Below, in pieces: positions 49,994 to 59,155 of a stretch of 64,000 bases of DNA (its first letter is position 1; every line of letters begins with the position of its first letter). Below the pieces are notes generated by a model. That model saw nothing but the letters and a program-made list of their open reading frames with translations. It made no database searches and was not told where the DNA came from. This DNA is from an uncultured Dehalococcoidia bacterium (GTDB lineage: Bacteria; Chloroflexota; Dehalococcoidia; Lucifugimonadales; GCA-2712585), in NCBI GenBank assembly GCA_951812825.1, contig OX638324.1, positions 2,107,141 to 2,171,140 of the forward strand, read 5' to 3'. A program made the position numbers and the translations under genes.

Positions 49994-50227
49994 TTAGAAA
50001 AGGTGGGGATTGCGGTCATACCAGGAGTTTTGGAGGCGGACTACGGCGGCGGAAGCGATGACGATGAGTCCGCTCATGCGTATGAAGATTCGGGTCTCCA
50101 ATTGTGCGATTTGGGCCTCCGTCCTCGCAAAGCGAGAATCTACGTCGGCCTTGGTGGCGAGGTGTGCGTAGCCACCTTGGAGGCGGCTGACGCGTTCGCC
50201 GAGATTCTCGTTAGTGGTGATTAACAC
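49994..50227 (-). CDS. Small coiled-coil protein with a C-terminal membrane segment
   Basis: About 77 residues from a GTG at 50227. A charged heptad-like region (ENLGERVSRLQGGYAHLATK, then DSRFARTEAQIAQLETR) is followed by a hydrophobic stretch IRMSGLIVIASAAVVRLQ. This resembles small bacterial coiled-coil membrane proteins of the DUF1640 or phage-XhlA type. No good ribosome site is visible at GTG 50227; the frame is open to 50302, so the start is uncertain. It overlaps no other gene and is 14 bases ahead of the amidase start. Confidence 0.5.
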   Translation of the reverse strand: MLITTNENLGERVSRLQGGYAHLATKADVDSRFARTEAQIAQLETRIFIRMSGLIVIASAAVVRLQNSWYDRNPHLF

Positions 50228-50365
50228 TTCTAATGAGGCGTATCCCCAATATACAGGAATTGGCGGGGGTATACCAGAAGAGAGAGTGGGTGGGTAGCAC
50301 AACTGTTAGGTGTTGAGTATACTGCTAAACGTTTGGAAGGAATTGGACTTGCGCAGGAGGCTAGC

Positions 50366-51574
50366 ATGAGAGCAGGCAGCGAGGGCTTGGAGGGATTTCT
50401 GGAGCGGGCGAAAGCTTTGCATCAGGGGACGCCGCTCATTGACGGGCACAACGACTTGCCGTGGCAGTACCGCCTAAAGTCGCAGAGGGCGATCTCCAAA
50501 ATTGACATCGCCGAGCGGCAGGAAGAGGTAGGGCTTCACACGGATATTCCGCGGTTGAGGGAGGGTGGCGTCGGGGGGCAGTTCTGGTCGGTGTACGTGA
50601 ACACCGAATTGGAGGGCGCCGACGCGGTGCAGGCGACGATGGAGCAGATAGACGTGGTGTACAACATGCTTCGCGCCTATCCGAAGGACTTGGGGCTTGC
50701 GCTGACCGCGGATGGAGTGGAAGAGGCATTCAGGAGCGGTAAAGTAGCGTCGCTTATTGGCATGGAGGGGGGACATTCCATTGGCGGTTCTATTGGGGCG
50801 CTGAGGATGTTCTACAGGCTCGGGGCGCGGTATATGACGCTGACTCACAACAAGAACATCCCCTGGGCGGACTCCTGCACTGACGCGCCGGCGGCGCACG
50901 GGCTTACGGACTTCGGCCGGGAGGTGGTGAGGGAGATGAACCGGCTGGGGATGATGGCGGACTTATCCCACGTATCGGCGGAGACGATGCACGACGCGTT
51001 GGACGCGACGGAGTCGCCGGTGATATTCAGCCATTCGTCGGCGAGGGCCGTTGCGTCGCATCCGAGGAACGTGCCCGACGACGTGCTGACCAGGATGCCG
51101 GGGAACGGCGGGGTGGTGATGGTGACGTTCGTTTCGGCGTTTGTTTCGGACAGGGTCTTCGACTATGAGAAGGCGTTGGAGGTGGAGCGGCAGCGGTTGA
51201 TGTTGGAGGATATGGGAGGGGACGGGAAGGCGGTTGAGGCGGGACTGGCGCGTTGGAAGGAAGAGAATCCGAGGCCGCAGGCGACGCTGGCCGACGTGGC
51301 GGACCACATAGACCACATTCGAGACGTGGCGGGGATCGACCACATCGGGATAGGGGGTGATTTTGATGGAACGGAATCGCTGCCGAAGGGGCTGGAGGAC
51401 GTGTCCAAGTATCATCTGCTGACGGCGGAGTTGATTCGCCGGGAGTACCAGGACGATGAGATAAAGAAGATATTGGGAGAGAACGTGCTGCGAGTGATGC
51501 GAGGGGTAGAGTCGGCGTCGAAGGGCATTGAGCGCGGGCCTTCAGAGGCGTTGTTGGAGAAAGGAGATCGGTAG
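50366..51574 (+). CDS. Membrane dipeptidase (peptidase M19, renal dipeptidase type)
   Basis: A 402-residue zinc dipeptidase of the amidohydrolase fold. Ligands: HxD in LIDGHNDLPW, the bridging Glu in IGMEGGHSIGG, His in ADLSHVSAETM and His in IFSHSSARAV, with Asp in GGDFDG. It cleaves dipeptides, sometimes with D-residues. No signal peptide is visible, so despite the family name it is probably cytoplasmic. ATG 50366 was chosen over 50333 because GCAGGAGG lies five bases upstream. The PLP-enzyme gene starts 2 bases after its stop. Confidence 0.93.
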   Translation: MRAGSEGLEGFLERAKALHQGTPLIDGHNDLPWQYRLKSQRAISKIDIAERQEEVGLHTDIPRLREGGVGGQFWSVYVNTELEGADAVQATMEQIDVVYNMLRAYPKDLGLALTADGVEEAFRSGKVASLIGMEGGHSIGGSIGALRMFYRLGARYMTLTHNKNIPWADSCTDAPAAHGLTDFGREVVREMNRLGMMADLSHVSAETMHDALDATESPVIFSHSSARAVASHPRNVPDDVLTRMPGNGGVVMVTFVSAFVSDRVFDYEKALEVERQRLMLEDMGGDGKAVEAGLARWKEENPRPQATLADVADHIDHIRDVAGIDHIGIGGDFDGTESLPKGLEDVSKYHLLTAELIRREYQDDEIKKILGENVLRVMRGVESASKGIERGPSEALLEKGDR

Positions 51575-51576
51575 AA

Positions 51577-52548
51577 ATGGCTGGATCTGTTTCGATAGTC
51601 ACTCTAGAGGAAATACGAGAGGCGGCAGATTTTTTGAAGGGGCTGGTCCACCGTACGCCGATGATGGGGTCTGAGTATCTGAGCAACCGGATTGGGGCGC
51701 GGATAGTTCTGAAGCTGGAGCTGTTCCAGAAGACGGGGTCTTTCAAGGTGCGGGGAGTGCTGAACAAGCTGAATGCGTTGACCGATGAGGAAAAGGCAAG
51801 CGGGGTTGTGTCCCTTTCGGCGGGCAACCACGCTCAATCCCTGGCTTATGGGGCGACGCAGCAGGGGATTTCTTCGCTCATTGTGATGCCGGCGGGGGCG
51901 AGTCGGACGAAAATTGCCGCTACCGAGGGTTACGGTGGGAAGGTGCATCTGGCGGAGGGGGACCTGGGGGAGGCGACAGATGCGGTCCAGCGGGAGGGCG
52001 GCCTGACGATGGTGCATTCCTTCGACGACCTGAAGATAATTGCCGGCGCGGGTACGGTGGGTCTGGAGATTCTTGAGGATGAGCCGGAGGTGGACGTGGT
52101 GGTGGCGGGCATTGGGGGCGGAGGGTTGATTTCCGGCGTGGCGGCGGCGATTAAGCTGCAGAAGCCCTCGGTGAGGGTGGTGGGAGTGGAGCCGGAGGGG
52201 GCGGATGGGATTAGCCGCAGTCTGGAAAAGGGGCATCCGGTGACGCTGGAGAAGCGGGAAACGGTGGCGGACGGGCTGGCGGCGCCCTTTGCGGGAGAGT
52301 ATACGCTGGCGCACGTGCAGCAGTTTGTGGATGAGGTAATCAGGATTCCGGACAAGGAGATACTAGATGCGATGGTTGTTTTGATGGAGAGGTGCAAGCT
52401 GGTGGTGGAGCCTGCGGCAGCGGCGTGCGTTGCGTCCCTATTGTCCGGAAGGGTTTCGGTCCCACCGGGGAGCACGGTGGCTTGCATCATCAGCGGAGGG
52501 AACGTGGGCGTCCGGGAGCTGCGCAGCTTGCTTGCCCAGGTTGATTAG
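51577..52548 (+). CDS. PLP-dependent threonine/serine dehydratase or racemase
   Basis: A 323-residue fold-type II PLP enzyme. The Schiff-base Lys is in KTGSFKVRGVLNKL (about residue 56), the phosphate loop is IGGGGLISGVAAA, and SAGNHAQSLAYGA contacts the substrate carboxylate. No regulatory ACT domain follows, so it matches catabolic threonine deaminases or serine racemases. It starts 2 bases after the dipeptidase stop, behind GAAAGGAGAT. Together they could release and deaminate Ser/Thr from dipeptides. ATG 51577. Confidence 0.92.
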   Translation: MAGSVSIVTLEEIREAADFLKGLVHRTPMMGSEYLSNRIGARIVLKLELFQKTGSFKVRGVLNKLNALTDEEKASGVVSLSAGNHAQSLAYGATQQGISSLIVMPAGASRTKIAATEGYGGKVHLAEGDLGEATDAVQREGGLTMVHSFDDLKIIAGAGTVGLEILEDEPEVDVVVAGIGGGGLISGVAAAIKLQKPSVRVVGVEPEGADGISRSLEKGHPVTLEKRETVADGLAAPFAGEYTLAHVQQFVDEVIRIPDKEILDAMVVLMERCKLVVEPAAAACVASLLSGRVSVPPGSTVACIISGGNVGVRELRSLLAQVD

Positions 52549-52617
52549 GAAACGACGACCACAGTTGGGTCCACTGGGATGCCGGAAATCGTGGAAGGGA
52601 GAATATAAGCCATAGGT

Positions 52618-54264
52618 ATGGGCCATGAAGCTCAAGCAATACTTTCCATTGGCCTCCTGGTGGTGGTGGCCAAGCTTGCTGAGGGGGTTGGTCGCAGGTT
52701 CGGGCTGAACTCGGTCATTGCCTATGCGGCCACTGGGGTCCTGCTGGGACCGGTGTTGGGGGTGGTTGAGATCAGTCAAGAGCTGAGCGTGCTGCTTAGC
52801 ATCGGCATCTTTGTGTTTTTCTTCCTGATCGGCCTGGACGAGATAGACATTTCCGCCTTCGTGGCTTCCATACAGGGGCGGTTCTTCGTAGCGGCGATCG
52901 TGTCGCTGTTGATAGCGATGCTGGGGGCGTTGGTGGTAACGACGGACTTAATAATCGACTTCGAACTTGGGTTGAGCTTCACCGCGGCGCTGGCGTTGTC
53001 GGGAGTGCTGGCGCTGTCGAGCCTGGGTCTGGTGGCGAAGGTGTTGTCGGACGGAGGGCACCTGAGCAAGCCTGTTGGGATACAGATTTTTTCTACGGTG
53101 GTAATTGCGGAACTGATGGCGCTGCTGGTTGTCGGGTTTACTATAGGCGAGCATAGTGAGGGCGAAGCGACGGTTCCGAGCGCGGCGAGGGTGCTCCTAT
53201 TGCTGGGTCAGATAGCGGGATTCACGGTTGTGACGTGGATTCTTTCGCGAAAGGTGGCGCCGCCTCTGATGATGTTTCTGCAGAAGTATTTCAACGTGCC
53301 CCAGCTATCCTTCGGGCTGCTGCTGGGCGGATTGTTCCTGATGGTGATTCTTGCCGAGCAGATTGGGCTTCACGGGACGATCGGAGCGCTGTTATTCGGA
53401 GCGGCCCTTTCGGGGTTGCCCCACGAGTTGAAAGTTGACATTATGCCTGGGATGCGGAGTGTGGCCGGGGGGTTGTTCGTTCCGCTGTTTTTCGCTTCCG
53501 CGGGTCTGTACTTCAGCCTGGACTTCGTGAACCTTCCGCCGTGGACCATTGTTGCGCTGGTGCTGATTCCTCTGGCCGCGAAGGTGGCGGGAGCCTTCAT
53601 TGGCTCGTATATGGCCCGGTTGGAGATTGCCCTACCCATGGCAGCGGGACTGATGGCCAAGGGGGTGGCGGAGATTGCGCTGCTGCTGGTGCTGTTGCAG
53701 GACGGGGACATCAGCGAGGAAGTGTTTTCACTGATTGTGCTGGTAATGCTCTGCTACATTCTAATTATTCCACCGATAATTGACTTCACAATCAGGAGAG
53801 CACGGGACCCGAAACACGTGAGGCTGCCCAACGTAGTTCCGGCTTCGCTGGCCAACTTTGCCCTGGACGGCGTGAGGGTGAGGGCGATCCTGGATCCCTC
53901 TCGCTCCTATCCGAGGCCGGACATTACGGTGAGGCGATTTGTTGACACGTGGGCGAACTCCTACCAGGATGACTATGTAGTGACGGAGAAGGACAACTTT
54001 GTTGGCATCGTTTCGCTGAGTAAGCTCAGATACTTGCCGAGGGGAGAGTGGCACAAGGTGCCGTTGAGGAACGTGCTGAGGCACGATCCCCTGGTTGCTC
54101 ACACAAACGACTTCATTGAGGACGTGTTGCAGAGTATGACCGAGCGGGGAGTAACGGTGACGCCCATCATCGATGAGAAGAGTGGGAAATTCCTTGGAAC
54201 CGTGACGAGCCATGACGTTTTGGAACATATTCTTTCGGCGGCTAGAGGAGAGCATCTGGGGTAG
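52618..54264 (+). CDS. Cation:proton antiporter (CPA2) with C-terminal CBS-like region
   Basis: A 548-residue inner membrane protein. About 12 transmembrane segments (residues 5-390) form a Na/H-exchanger fold of the KefB type, with GLNSVIAYAATGVLLGP near the start and LHGTIGALLFGAALS in the middle. ALPMAAGLMAKGVAEIALLL contains a conserved Lys-Gly. The cytoplasmic tail (about 410-545) has two CBS-like repeats (DDYVVTEKDNFVGIVSLSKL and VTPIIDEKSGKFLGTVTSHD) that could bind nucleotides and gate transport. The ion is K or Na; not decided. ATG 52618, ribosome site weak. Confidence 0.9.
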   Translation: MGHEAQAILSIGLLVVVAKLAEGVGRRFGLNSVIAYAATGVLLGPVLGVVEISQELSVLLSIGIFVFFFLIGLDEIDISAFVASIQGRFFVAAIVSLLIAMLGALVVTTDLIIDFELGLSFTAALALSGVLALSSLGLVAKVLSDGGHLSKPVGIQIFSTVVIAELMALLVVGFTIGEHSEGEATVPSAARVLLLLGQIAGFTVVTWILSRKVAPPLMMFLQKYFNVPQLSFGLLLGGLFLMVILAEQIGLHGTIGALLFGAALSGLPHELKVDIMPGMRSVAGGLFVPLFFASAGLYFSLDFVNLPPWTIVALVLIPLAAKVAGAFIGSYMARLEIALPMAAGLMAKGVAEIALLLVLLQDGDISEEVFSLIVLVMLCYILIIPPIIDFTIRRARDPKHVRLPNVVPASLANFALDGVRVRAILDPSRSYPRPDITVRRFVDTWANSYQDDYVVTEKDNFVGIVSLSKLRYLPRGEWHKVPLRNVLRHDPLVAHTNDFIEDVLQSMTERGVTVTPIIDEKSGKFLGTVTSHDVLEHILSAARGEHLG

Positions 54265-54337
54265 GCCGTGAGGGCGGGTTGGGGCGGTCTGTCACCAGAA
54301 GAATCGGAGGAGTTAGGGGGTCGATGGCTCCGGGGGC

Positions 54338-54375
54338 GAGATTCTTCGTCGCGGGGCCTCCTCAGAATGACATGT
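54338..54375. repeat. Interspersed repeat family B, copy 3
   Basis: GAGATTCTTCGTCGCGGGGC then CTCCTCAGAATGACATGT. It lies in the convergent gap between the antiporter and MFS genes. Confidence 0.8.
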
Positions 54376-54410
54376 GAGTAAAGGGGGAAGGGTGAAGAGG
54401 GGAAGGGGCG

Positions 54411-56138
54411 CTAGGGTGAGGGTGGGGTAGGTTCGGCGGCTTGGGCGGCGCGGGCGCCCTCTTCCACGTCGACGCGTCGGAGGAGCAGGGCACCGGCAAC
54501 GATGATCAGCAGGATGGCCGTGACGGCAGCGCGGGTGTCGATCAGGGATGTGGCGACGACGTAGAGGATGGGGCCGAGGACGGATGAGGCGCGACTCATG
54601 AAGCCGAAGAAGGCGAAGAATTCGCCGCTGCGAGAGGGTGGGGTTATCTGGGCGAAGAGGCTCCTCGCGAGGGCCTGACTGCCTCCGATGATTAGTCCAA
54701 CCAGAACGCCGAGAATGAGCCACTGGAATCCAACGTCGATGCCGAGGGGCTTCCAAAGAATGTTGCGGATGGAGGAGGGCCACCAGTCGAGGGGGCCGTC
54801 GCCCAGGATGGAGGGATGAACAGGGCCGAGGGCCGCCTGTCCGTCCATTGGGCCGTTCAGGAAGGACAGGCTGTATTTGGAGTCCTCTGATTCTCGGAAG
54901 GCCTGAGGCAGGTCGCGGGCTTGTTGGGCAGTCAGGGCGTCGTCCGGTTGGAGGGCCCAAGCGTTTCTTTGCCATTGGAGGCGGTCTTCTTCGTCCCAGC
55001 CTCCGGGAACGGATGCGACGCGGTATTCGTTGGCCTGACTGTTGAATTCCAGCTGGAAGTCGTGGTTGGCGTGGTCTGTGGGAGTCAGGGGGGCGAGGGC
55101 GACGCCGAAGAGGACGATGACAATCCAGGCAAGGAGGGAGACGCCGAGGGCAAACTTGGTGGAGGTGCGGTAGGCAAGCCTGCTGAAGGCCATGGCTCCC
55201 GGGACGGCGACGAATTGGATGATGGCGATGGTGGCCATGTTGAAGGCGAGGCCGATGCCGAGGGTGTCGGCGGCGAATGCGCCCGCGATGACCAGGACCG
55301 TCTGTATGCCGTCGTTGAAGAGGAGGTAGGAGGCCAGGTAGTTGATGACCACCTTGAATTGCTTGATCTGACGGGCGGTGTTTCGGATCTCCCTGAAGGA
55401 TAGGGAGATGGCGGAGGTGAAGGTGAGGCCGTGGGCGGGTCTGTGGATGGGCGGTTCGGGGACGATGAGGAGGGTCCACAATGCCCAGGCGAACCACCAG
55501 ATGCCGATGGAGGCTATGGCTGCGCGGGCGGCCAGGTCTTCGTAGGATGTGTCCTGGGTGATGAGGATAAGGACCAGGTGGATGACAAGCAGGATGCCGC
55601 CACCGGCGTACCCGTAGGCGAACCCTCTGCTGCTAACGTTGTCCCAGAGGCGACGGGGGGCGACGTGGGGGAGGAAGGCGTTGTAGAAGACCAGGCTGCC
55701 GGAGAAGCCGATGTTGGCAAGAATGAAGGCACCTAGCAGCCAGGCCCAGGGCTGGCCGGTGTAGGCTGAGAAGAATATCAGGAAGGTTGCGAGGCTCCCG
55801 ACGACGGTGAATATCCAGAGGAGGGTCCTTTTGATGGGGATGCGGTCGGAGAGGATGCCAAGGAGGGGTGAGGTCAGGGCAACGGTCAGGACGGAGACGA
55901 CGATGGCAAGGCTCCATACGGAGCTGCCGGTGAAGGTGATGCCGAGAAAGGTGGCTTCGTCTCCGAGAGACTCTTTGAAGAGGAAGACGAAGTAGACGGG
56001 GATGATGGCGGCCACGCCGCTGGTGGCGTAGGCTGAGTTGGCCCAATCGTACATGCACCAGGCGCGGATGATGCGTCGCTGGGGGCTGGGGAGGTCTTTG
56101 AGGGTGGGTTGGGAGGAGTCTGGCGGGTTGGCGCTCAT
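54411..56138 (-). CDS. MFS transporter of the UMF1 (Atg22-like) family with a large soluble insertion
   Basis: 575 residues. RRIIRAWCMYDWANSAYAT at the N-terminus is the hallmark of the UMF1/Atg22 group, and FYNAFLPHVAP and SRGFAYGYAGGGILL are further family segments. About 12 transmembrane helices. Between about residues 350 and 460 there is a hydrophilic insertion of about 110 residues (from TPTDHANHDFQLEF to LGDGPLDWWPSSIRN) which is longer than the usual loop and probably lies outside the membrane. The substrate is unknown; yeast Atg22 exports amino acids. ATG 56138. Convergent with the antiporter gene. Confidence 0.88.
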   Translation of the reverse strand: MSANPPDSSQPTLKDLPSPQRRIIRAWCMYDWANSAYATSGVAAIIPVYFVFLFKESLGDEATFLGITFTGSSVWSLAIVVSVLTVALTSPLLGILSDRIPIKRTLLWIFTVVGSLATFLIFFSAYTGQPWAWLLGAFILANIGFSGSLVFYNAFLPHVAPRRLWDNVSSRGFAYGYAGGGILLVIHLVLILITQDTSYEDLAARAAIASIGIWWFAWALWTLLIVPEPPIHRPAHGLTFTSAISLSFREIRNTARQIKQFKVVINYLASYLLFNDGIQTVLVIAGAFAADTLGIGLAFNMATIAIIQFVAVPGAMAFSRLAYRTSTKFALGVSLLAWIVIVLFGVALAPLTPTDHANHDFQLEFNSQANEYRVASVPGGWDEEDRLQWQRNAWALQPDDALTAQQARDLPQAFRESEDSKYSLSFLNGPMDGQAALGPVHPSILGDGPLDWWPSSIRNILWKPLGIDVGFQWLILGVLVGLIIGGSQALARSLFAQITPPSRSGEFFAFFGFMSRASSVLGPILYVVATSLIDTRAAVTAILLIIVAGALLLRRVDVEEGARAAQAAEPTPPSP

Positions 56139-56309
56139 TGCTGAGGGTATGATACAGGAAATGGGGGATCGATGGGGGAGGAGGATAGGGGGCTGAGACC
56201 TGCGGCGCCGGAATGGTTGAGGATGGTGTGGAAATTTCTATTGAAACCGCGCGGGCTGAAGTGCTACGTTCAATTTTGGGCTGAAAGGCCCGTGATTGAG
56301 GAGGGTTGG

Positions 56310-57056
56310 ATGAAGACTATTCGGCTGGCGTTGGTTCTTTCACTGGTTGGGCTGGCTACTATGGCGTGCGTTCGTTTCGAGATCGGGTTCGTGGTGAATG
56401 AGGACGGGTCGGGGGTTATCAGCTACCAGGTCGCCGTGAAGGACGAAGTTGTGGCGATGGCAGACCTTGCGGGGGAGGGCGATGATTTCAGCTTAATGGA
56501 TGAATTTGGAGACCTGCCTTCGGGGGCTGAGGTGCAGGACTATGAGGAGGACGGCTTTACGGGCGTCATCATTTCTGTGCCGGTCGACGATTTCTCCAAC
56601 TGGGAGGAGGTGAGTGGGGCTTTCGGCGCGCTGGGGGATTCCGCCGAGGACGATTCCCAACCGTTTGATGTTCCCACAATAAGCAAGGATGAGGATGGCG
56701 CCTGGCATTTCTCCATGTTGATTCCGAGCAGTGAGGACCCCGGGGGCCTGATGGGCCTGACGGGCCTGGATGGGTCGGAGGGTGGAATGGATGAGTTTGC
56801 GGCGATGTTCCTCGAAGATGCCTGGTTCCGGGTGCGCGTGGAGCTTCCTGGAGGACTTGCCGAGCACAACGCCGACCGCATCGAGGACGGGGCACTGGTG
56901 TGGGAGCTGGACATCTTGTCCACGGAATCGCGTCAGTTGACGGCTAGTACCGTTCCAGGAGGTGGGATTCCGATAGTTCCCATCGTCGCCGGAGTTGTGG
57001 GGGCTGCCGTGTTGGTAGTGATAGTTTCGCTGGCGTACGTGCGCCGGCGCAGGTAA
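56310..57056 (+). CDS. Membrane-anchored lipoprotein with LppM-like domain
   Basis: 248 residues. An N-terminal signal (IRLALVLSLVGLATMAC) with Cys20 as likely lipidation site, then CVRFEIGFVVNEDGSGVISY, the start of an LppM-like beta-rich domain found in Actinobacteria and Chloroflexi. A C-terminal transmembrane helix (about 220-242, IPIVPIVAGVVGAAVLVVIV) and an Arg-rich end follow, so both ends would be at the membrane. Function unknown. ATG 56310 with GAGGAGGG; the longer upstream frame was not used because it lacks a signal. Confidence 0.75.
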   Translation: MKTIRLALVLSLVGLATMACVRFEIGFVVNEDGSGVISYQVAVKDEVVAMADLAGEGDDFSLMDEFGDLPSGAEVQDYEEDGFTGVIISVPVDDFSNWEEVSGAFGALGDSAEDDSQPFDVPTISKDEDGAWHFSMLIPSSEDPGGLMGLTGLDGSEGGMDEFAAMFLEDAWFRVRVELPGGLAEHNADRIEDGALVWELDILSTESRQLTASTVPGGGIPIVPIVAGVVGAAVLVVIVSLAYVRRRR

Positions 57057-57139
57057 CTTCAATGGCGGTTGGGTAGGGACGGATTCCTGGGTTCACATAG
57101 GGTGAAGATGGCCCCGTATCCGCGAGGACATGGGAGGGG

Positions 57140-58189
57140 TTAGCCGCCCTTGGCGCCGGTGATGTCGCGGCGTAGGAAGAGCCAGAAGGCGGCGGCGGTG
57201 AAGACGGCTGTGTAGGCGAGGATGACGAGGAAGCCCTGGAGGGTGTCGGGGGTTCTGGCTATGTCCAGGGTTTCCGCTGCCTGGGTGTTACCCGCGAACA
57301 TCCACTCGATGACGTTTTGGTTGAGCAGACCTTCGTTGATTTTCTCGAAGGTGTCGTTGATGCGGAGGATGGGCGGTAGGACCAGCCATTCGACAATCAG
57401 GTAGCCCAGGGACAGGCCGATGCCGGCGGCGCTGGACTGGGTGAGGATGGTGAGGAAGGTGGCAATGGCGACGAAGGGGATTATGGCGTAGATGGTCTTG
57501 CCGAGGAAGACAAAGGCGTTCCCCCATTGTCCGGAGAGGAAGATGCTGCCGCTTTCGGCGGGTGGGATGAGTAGGGCAAGGAGGCTGGTCAGGGTGGTTA
57601 TGAGGACTATGACCAGGATTGCGCCGACGCCGATGAAGACCATTGCAAGCATCTTCGAGGCCAGGAACTGGGCGCGACCCGGGCCGCTGGCAATTGAAGC
57701 CCGCAGGGTGCCCCAACCGTACTCGGAGCCCATGGCGGAGGCCGTAAGTATGAGCAGCAGGATTATGCCGAAGGCGCCGGTCTCGAAGCTGAAGAGCATG
57801 AAAAGGGATAGAGCCGCACTAACTGGCAGGGTGAAGAAGGCCCGGCTTTCGTCCGTGGTGGTGTAGCCTTCGCAGGAGGGGGTCCACTCATGGAGTCCCG
57901 TGAAGAAGTCGTCCTGTTCCTGGGGGGAGAGAACGGAGGCTTTCTGCTCCACTGTGGCGCCTTGCAGGAGTTCTTCGCAGGTGACTTCAATCACTCCCTG
58001 ATTGCTGGCGTATTCATAAGGGGGTATGAGATCGCCGATGGAGCCGTCGGTGAGGTGGAAGGCGGCGTAGAAACCCCAGAGGATGACCTGGCTGATGAGG
58101 ATGGCGATGGCGAGGAGGATCCAAGGGAGCCAGCGCCTTCGGATTTTGAACCATTCCCAGCGGGTTAGGCCAAGAACGTGGGAGATCAT
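57140..58189 (-). CDS. ABC-2 type transporter permease
   Basis: 349 residues with about six transmembrane helices: one near the N-terminus (WLPWILLAIAILISQVILWG) before a long extracytoplasmic loop of about 90 residues, then five from about 120 to the end. The GSEYGWGTLRASIASGPGR segment is typical of ABC-2 permeases of the multidrug or bacitracin type. The start ATG overlaps the ATPase stop (TGATG), so the two are translated in sequence. The substrate is unknown. It lies convergent to the lipoprotein gene. Confidence 0.87.
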   Translation of the reverse strand: MISHVLGLTRWEWFKIRRRWLPWILLAIAILISQVILWGFYAAFHLTDGSIGDLIPPYEYASNQGVIEVTCEELLQGATVEQKASVLSPQEQDDFFTGLHEWTPSCEGYTTTDESRAFFTLPVSAALSLFMLFSFETGAFGIILLLILTASAMGSEYGWGTLRASIASGPGRAQFLASKMLAMVFIGVGAILVIVLITTLTSLLALLIPPAESGSIFLSGQWGNAFVFLGKTIYAIIPFVAIATFLTILTQSSAAGIGLSLGYLIVEWLVLPPILRINDTFEKINEGLLNQNVIEWMFAGNTQAAETLDIARTPDTLQGFLVILAYTAVFTAAAFWLFLRRDITGAKGG

Positions 58190-59103
58190 CAGGCCTCGTG
58201 TTGGTCGCCTGTGACCTGCAGGAAGTAGTCTTCGAGCGATATCTGGATGGGTGCTGTCTCGACCACGTAGACTTCCTCACGGCCGAGGGCTGCGGATAGC
58301 TCTGCGGTGCGTTCCAGCGGCGCTGTGACGATGAGGGAGTCTTCATCGGCGGTGATTTCTTCGACCCAGTCGAGGGCGGCGAGGATGGAGCGGGCCTTGG
58401 CGTTGTCGGTGGTCTTCATGCGGACCTGCTCGCGACCGGCGGAGTGGATGAGTTCGTCCACAGTGCCCTGGGCGATGAGCTTCCCCTTGGAGAGGATGGT
58501 GACGCTGTCGCAGACCTGCTCGACCTCGTTGAGGAGGTGGCTGGAGAGGAGAACGGTGCGTTGTCCGTCGCCGAGGCTTCGGATGAGTTCACGGACTTCG
58601 AGCATTCCTTCGGGGTCGAGGCCGTTGGTGGGTTCGTCCAGGATGACGAGGTCGGGGTCGCCGAGGAGGGAGTAGGCGAGGCCGAGGCGCTGCTTCATGC
58701 CCATGGAGTAGGTGTTGAACTTGGAGTCGGCGCGGTCTGCAAGGCCGACCTGGTCCAGCAGCCCGTGGATCTCGTCGGGAGCGCCGCGCTGGGAGATGCC
58801 CTGGAAGTAGGCGAGGTTACGGCGTCCGGAGAGGTAGGGGTAGAAGGAGGGGGTCTCGATGACGGCGCCAATGCGACGCAGGGAAGCTTCCTGGTTATCG
58901 GTCTCGCCGAAGAGGGAGAATGTACCGGCGGTGGGCCTGAGGAGGCCGAGGAGCATGCCCATGGTGGTGGTCTTGCCAGAACCGTTGGGGCCGAGGAGGC
59001 CGTAGACGTGGCCGCGGCGGACCTGGATGGAGAGCTCGTCTACGGCGAGGATGTTGCCGTAACGCTTGGTGAGGCCGTCGGTTTGGATGACGTAGTCGGT
59101 CAT
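58189..59103 (-). CDS. ABC transporter ATP-binding protein
   Basis: A 304-residue ATPase that drives the ABC-2 permease encoded next. Walker A GPNGSGKTT (about residues 39-47), signature NTYSMGMKQRLGLAYS, Walker B LVILDEPTNGLDPEG and the H-loop in VLLSSHLLNEVEQV are all intact. The C-terminal extension (about 220-304) is a regulatory domain common in drug- or lantibiotic-type exporters. ATG at 59103 with no clear ribosome site close by. The pair forms an efflux system, substrate unknown. Confidence 0.95.
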   Translation of the reverse strand: MTDYVIQTDGLTKRYGNILAVDELSIQVRRGHVYGLLGPNGSGKTTTMGMLLGLLRPTAGTFSLFGETDNQEASLRRIGAVIETPSFYPYLSGRRNLAYFQGISQRGAPDEIHGLLDQVGLADRADSKFNTYSMGMKQRLGLAYSLLGDPDLVILDEPTNGLDPEGMLEVRELIRSLGDGQRTVLLSSHLLNEVEQVCDSVTILSKGKLIAQGTVDELIHSAGREQVRMKTTDNAKARSILAALDWVEEITADEDSLIVTAPLERTAELSAALGREEVYVVETAPIQISLEDYFLQVTGDQHEA

Positions 59104-59155
59104 GTGGGGGGTAATGATAGAGGAATTGGGGCTGGATGGGAAGGGTGTCAGGGGG

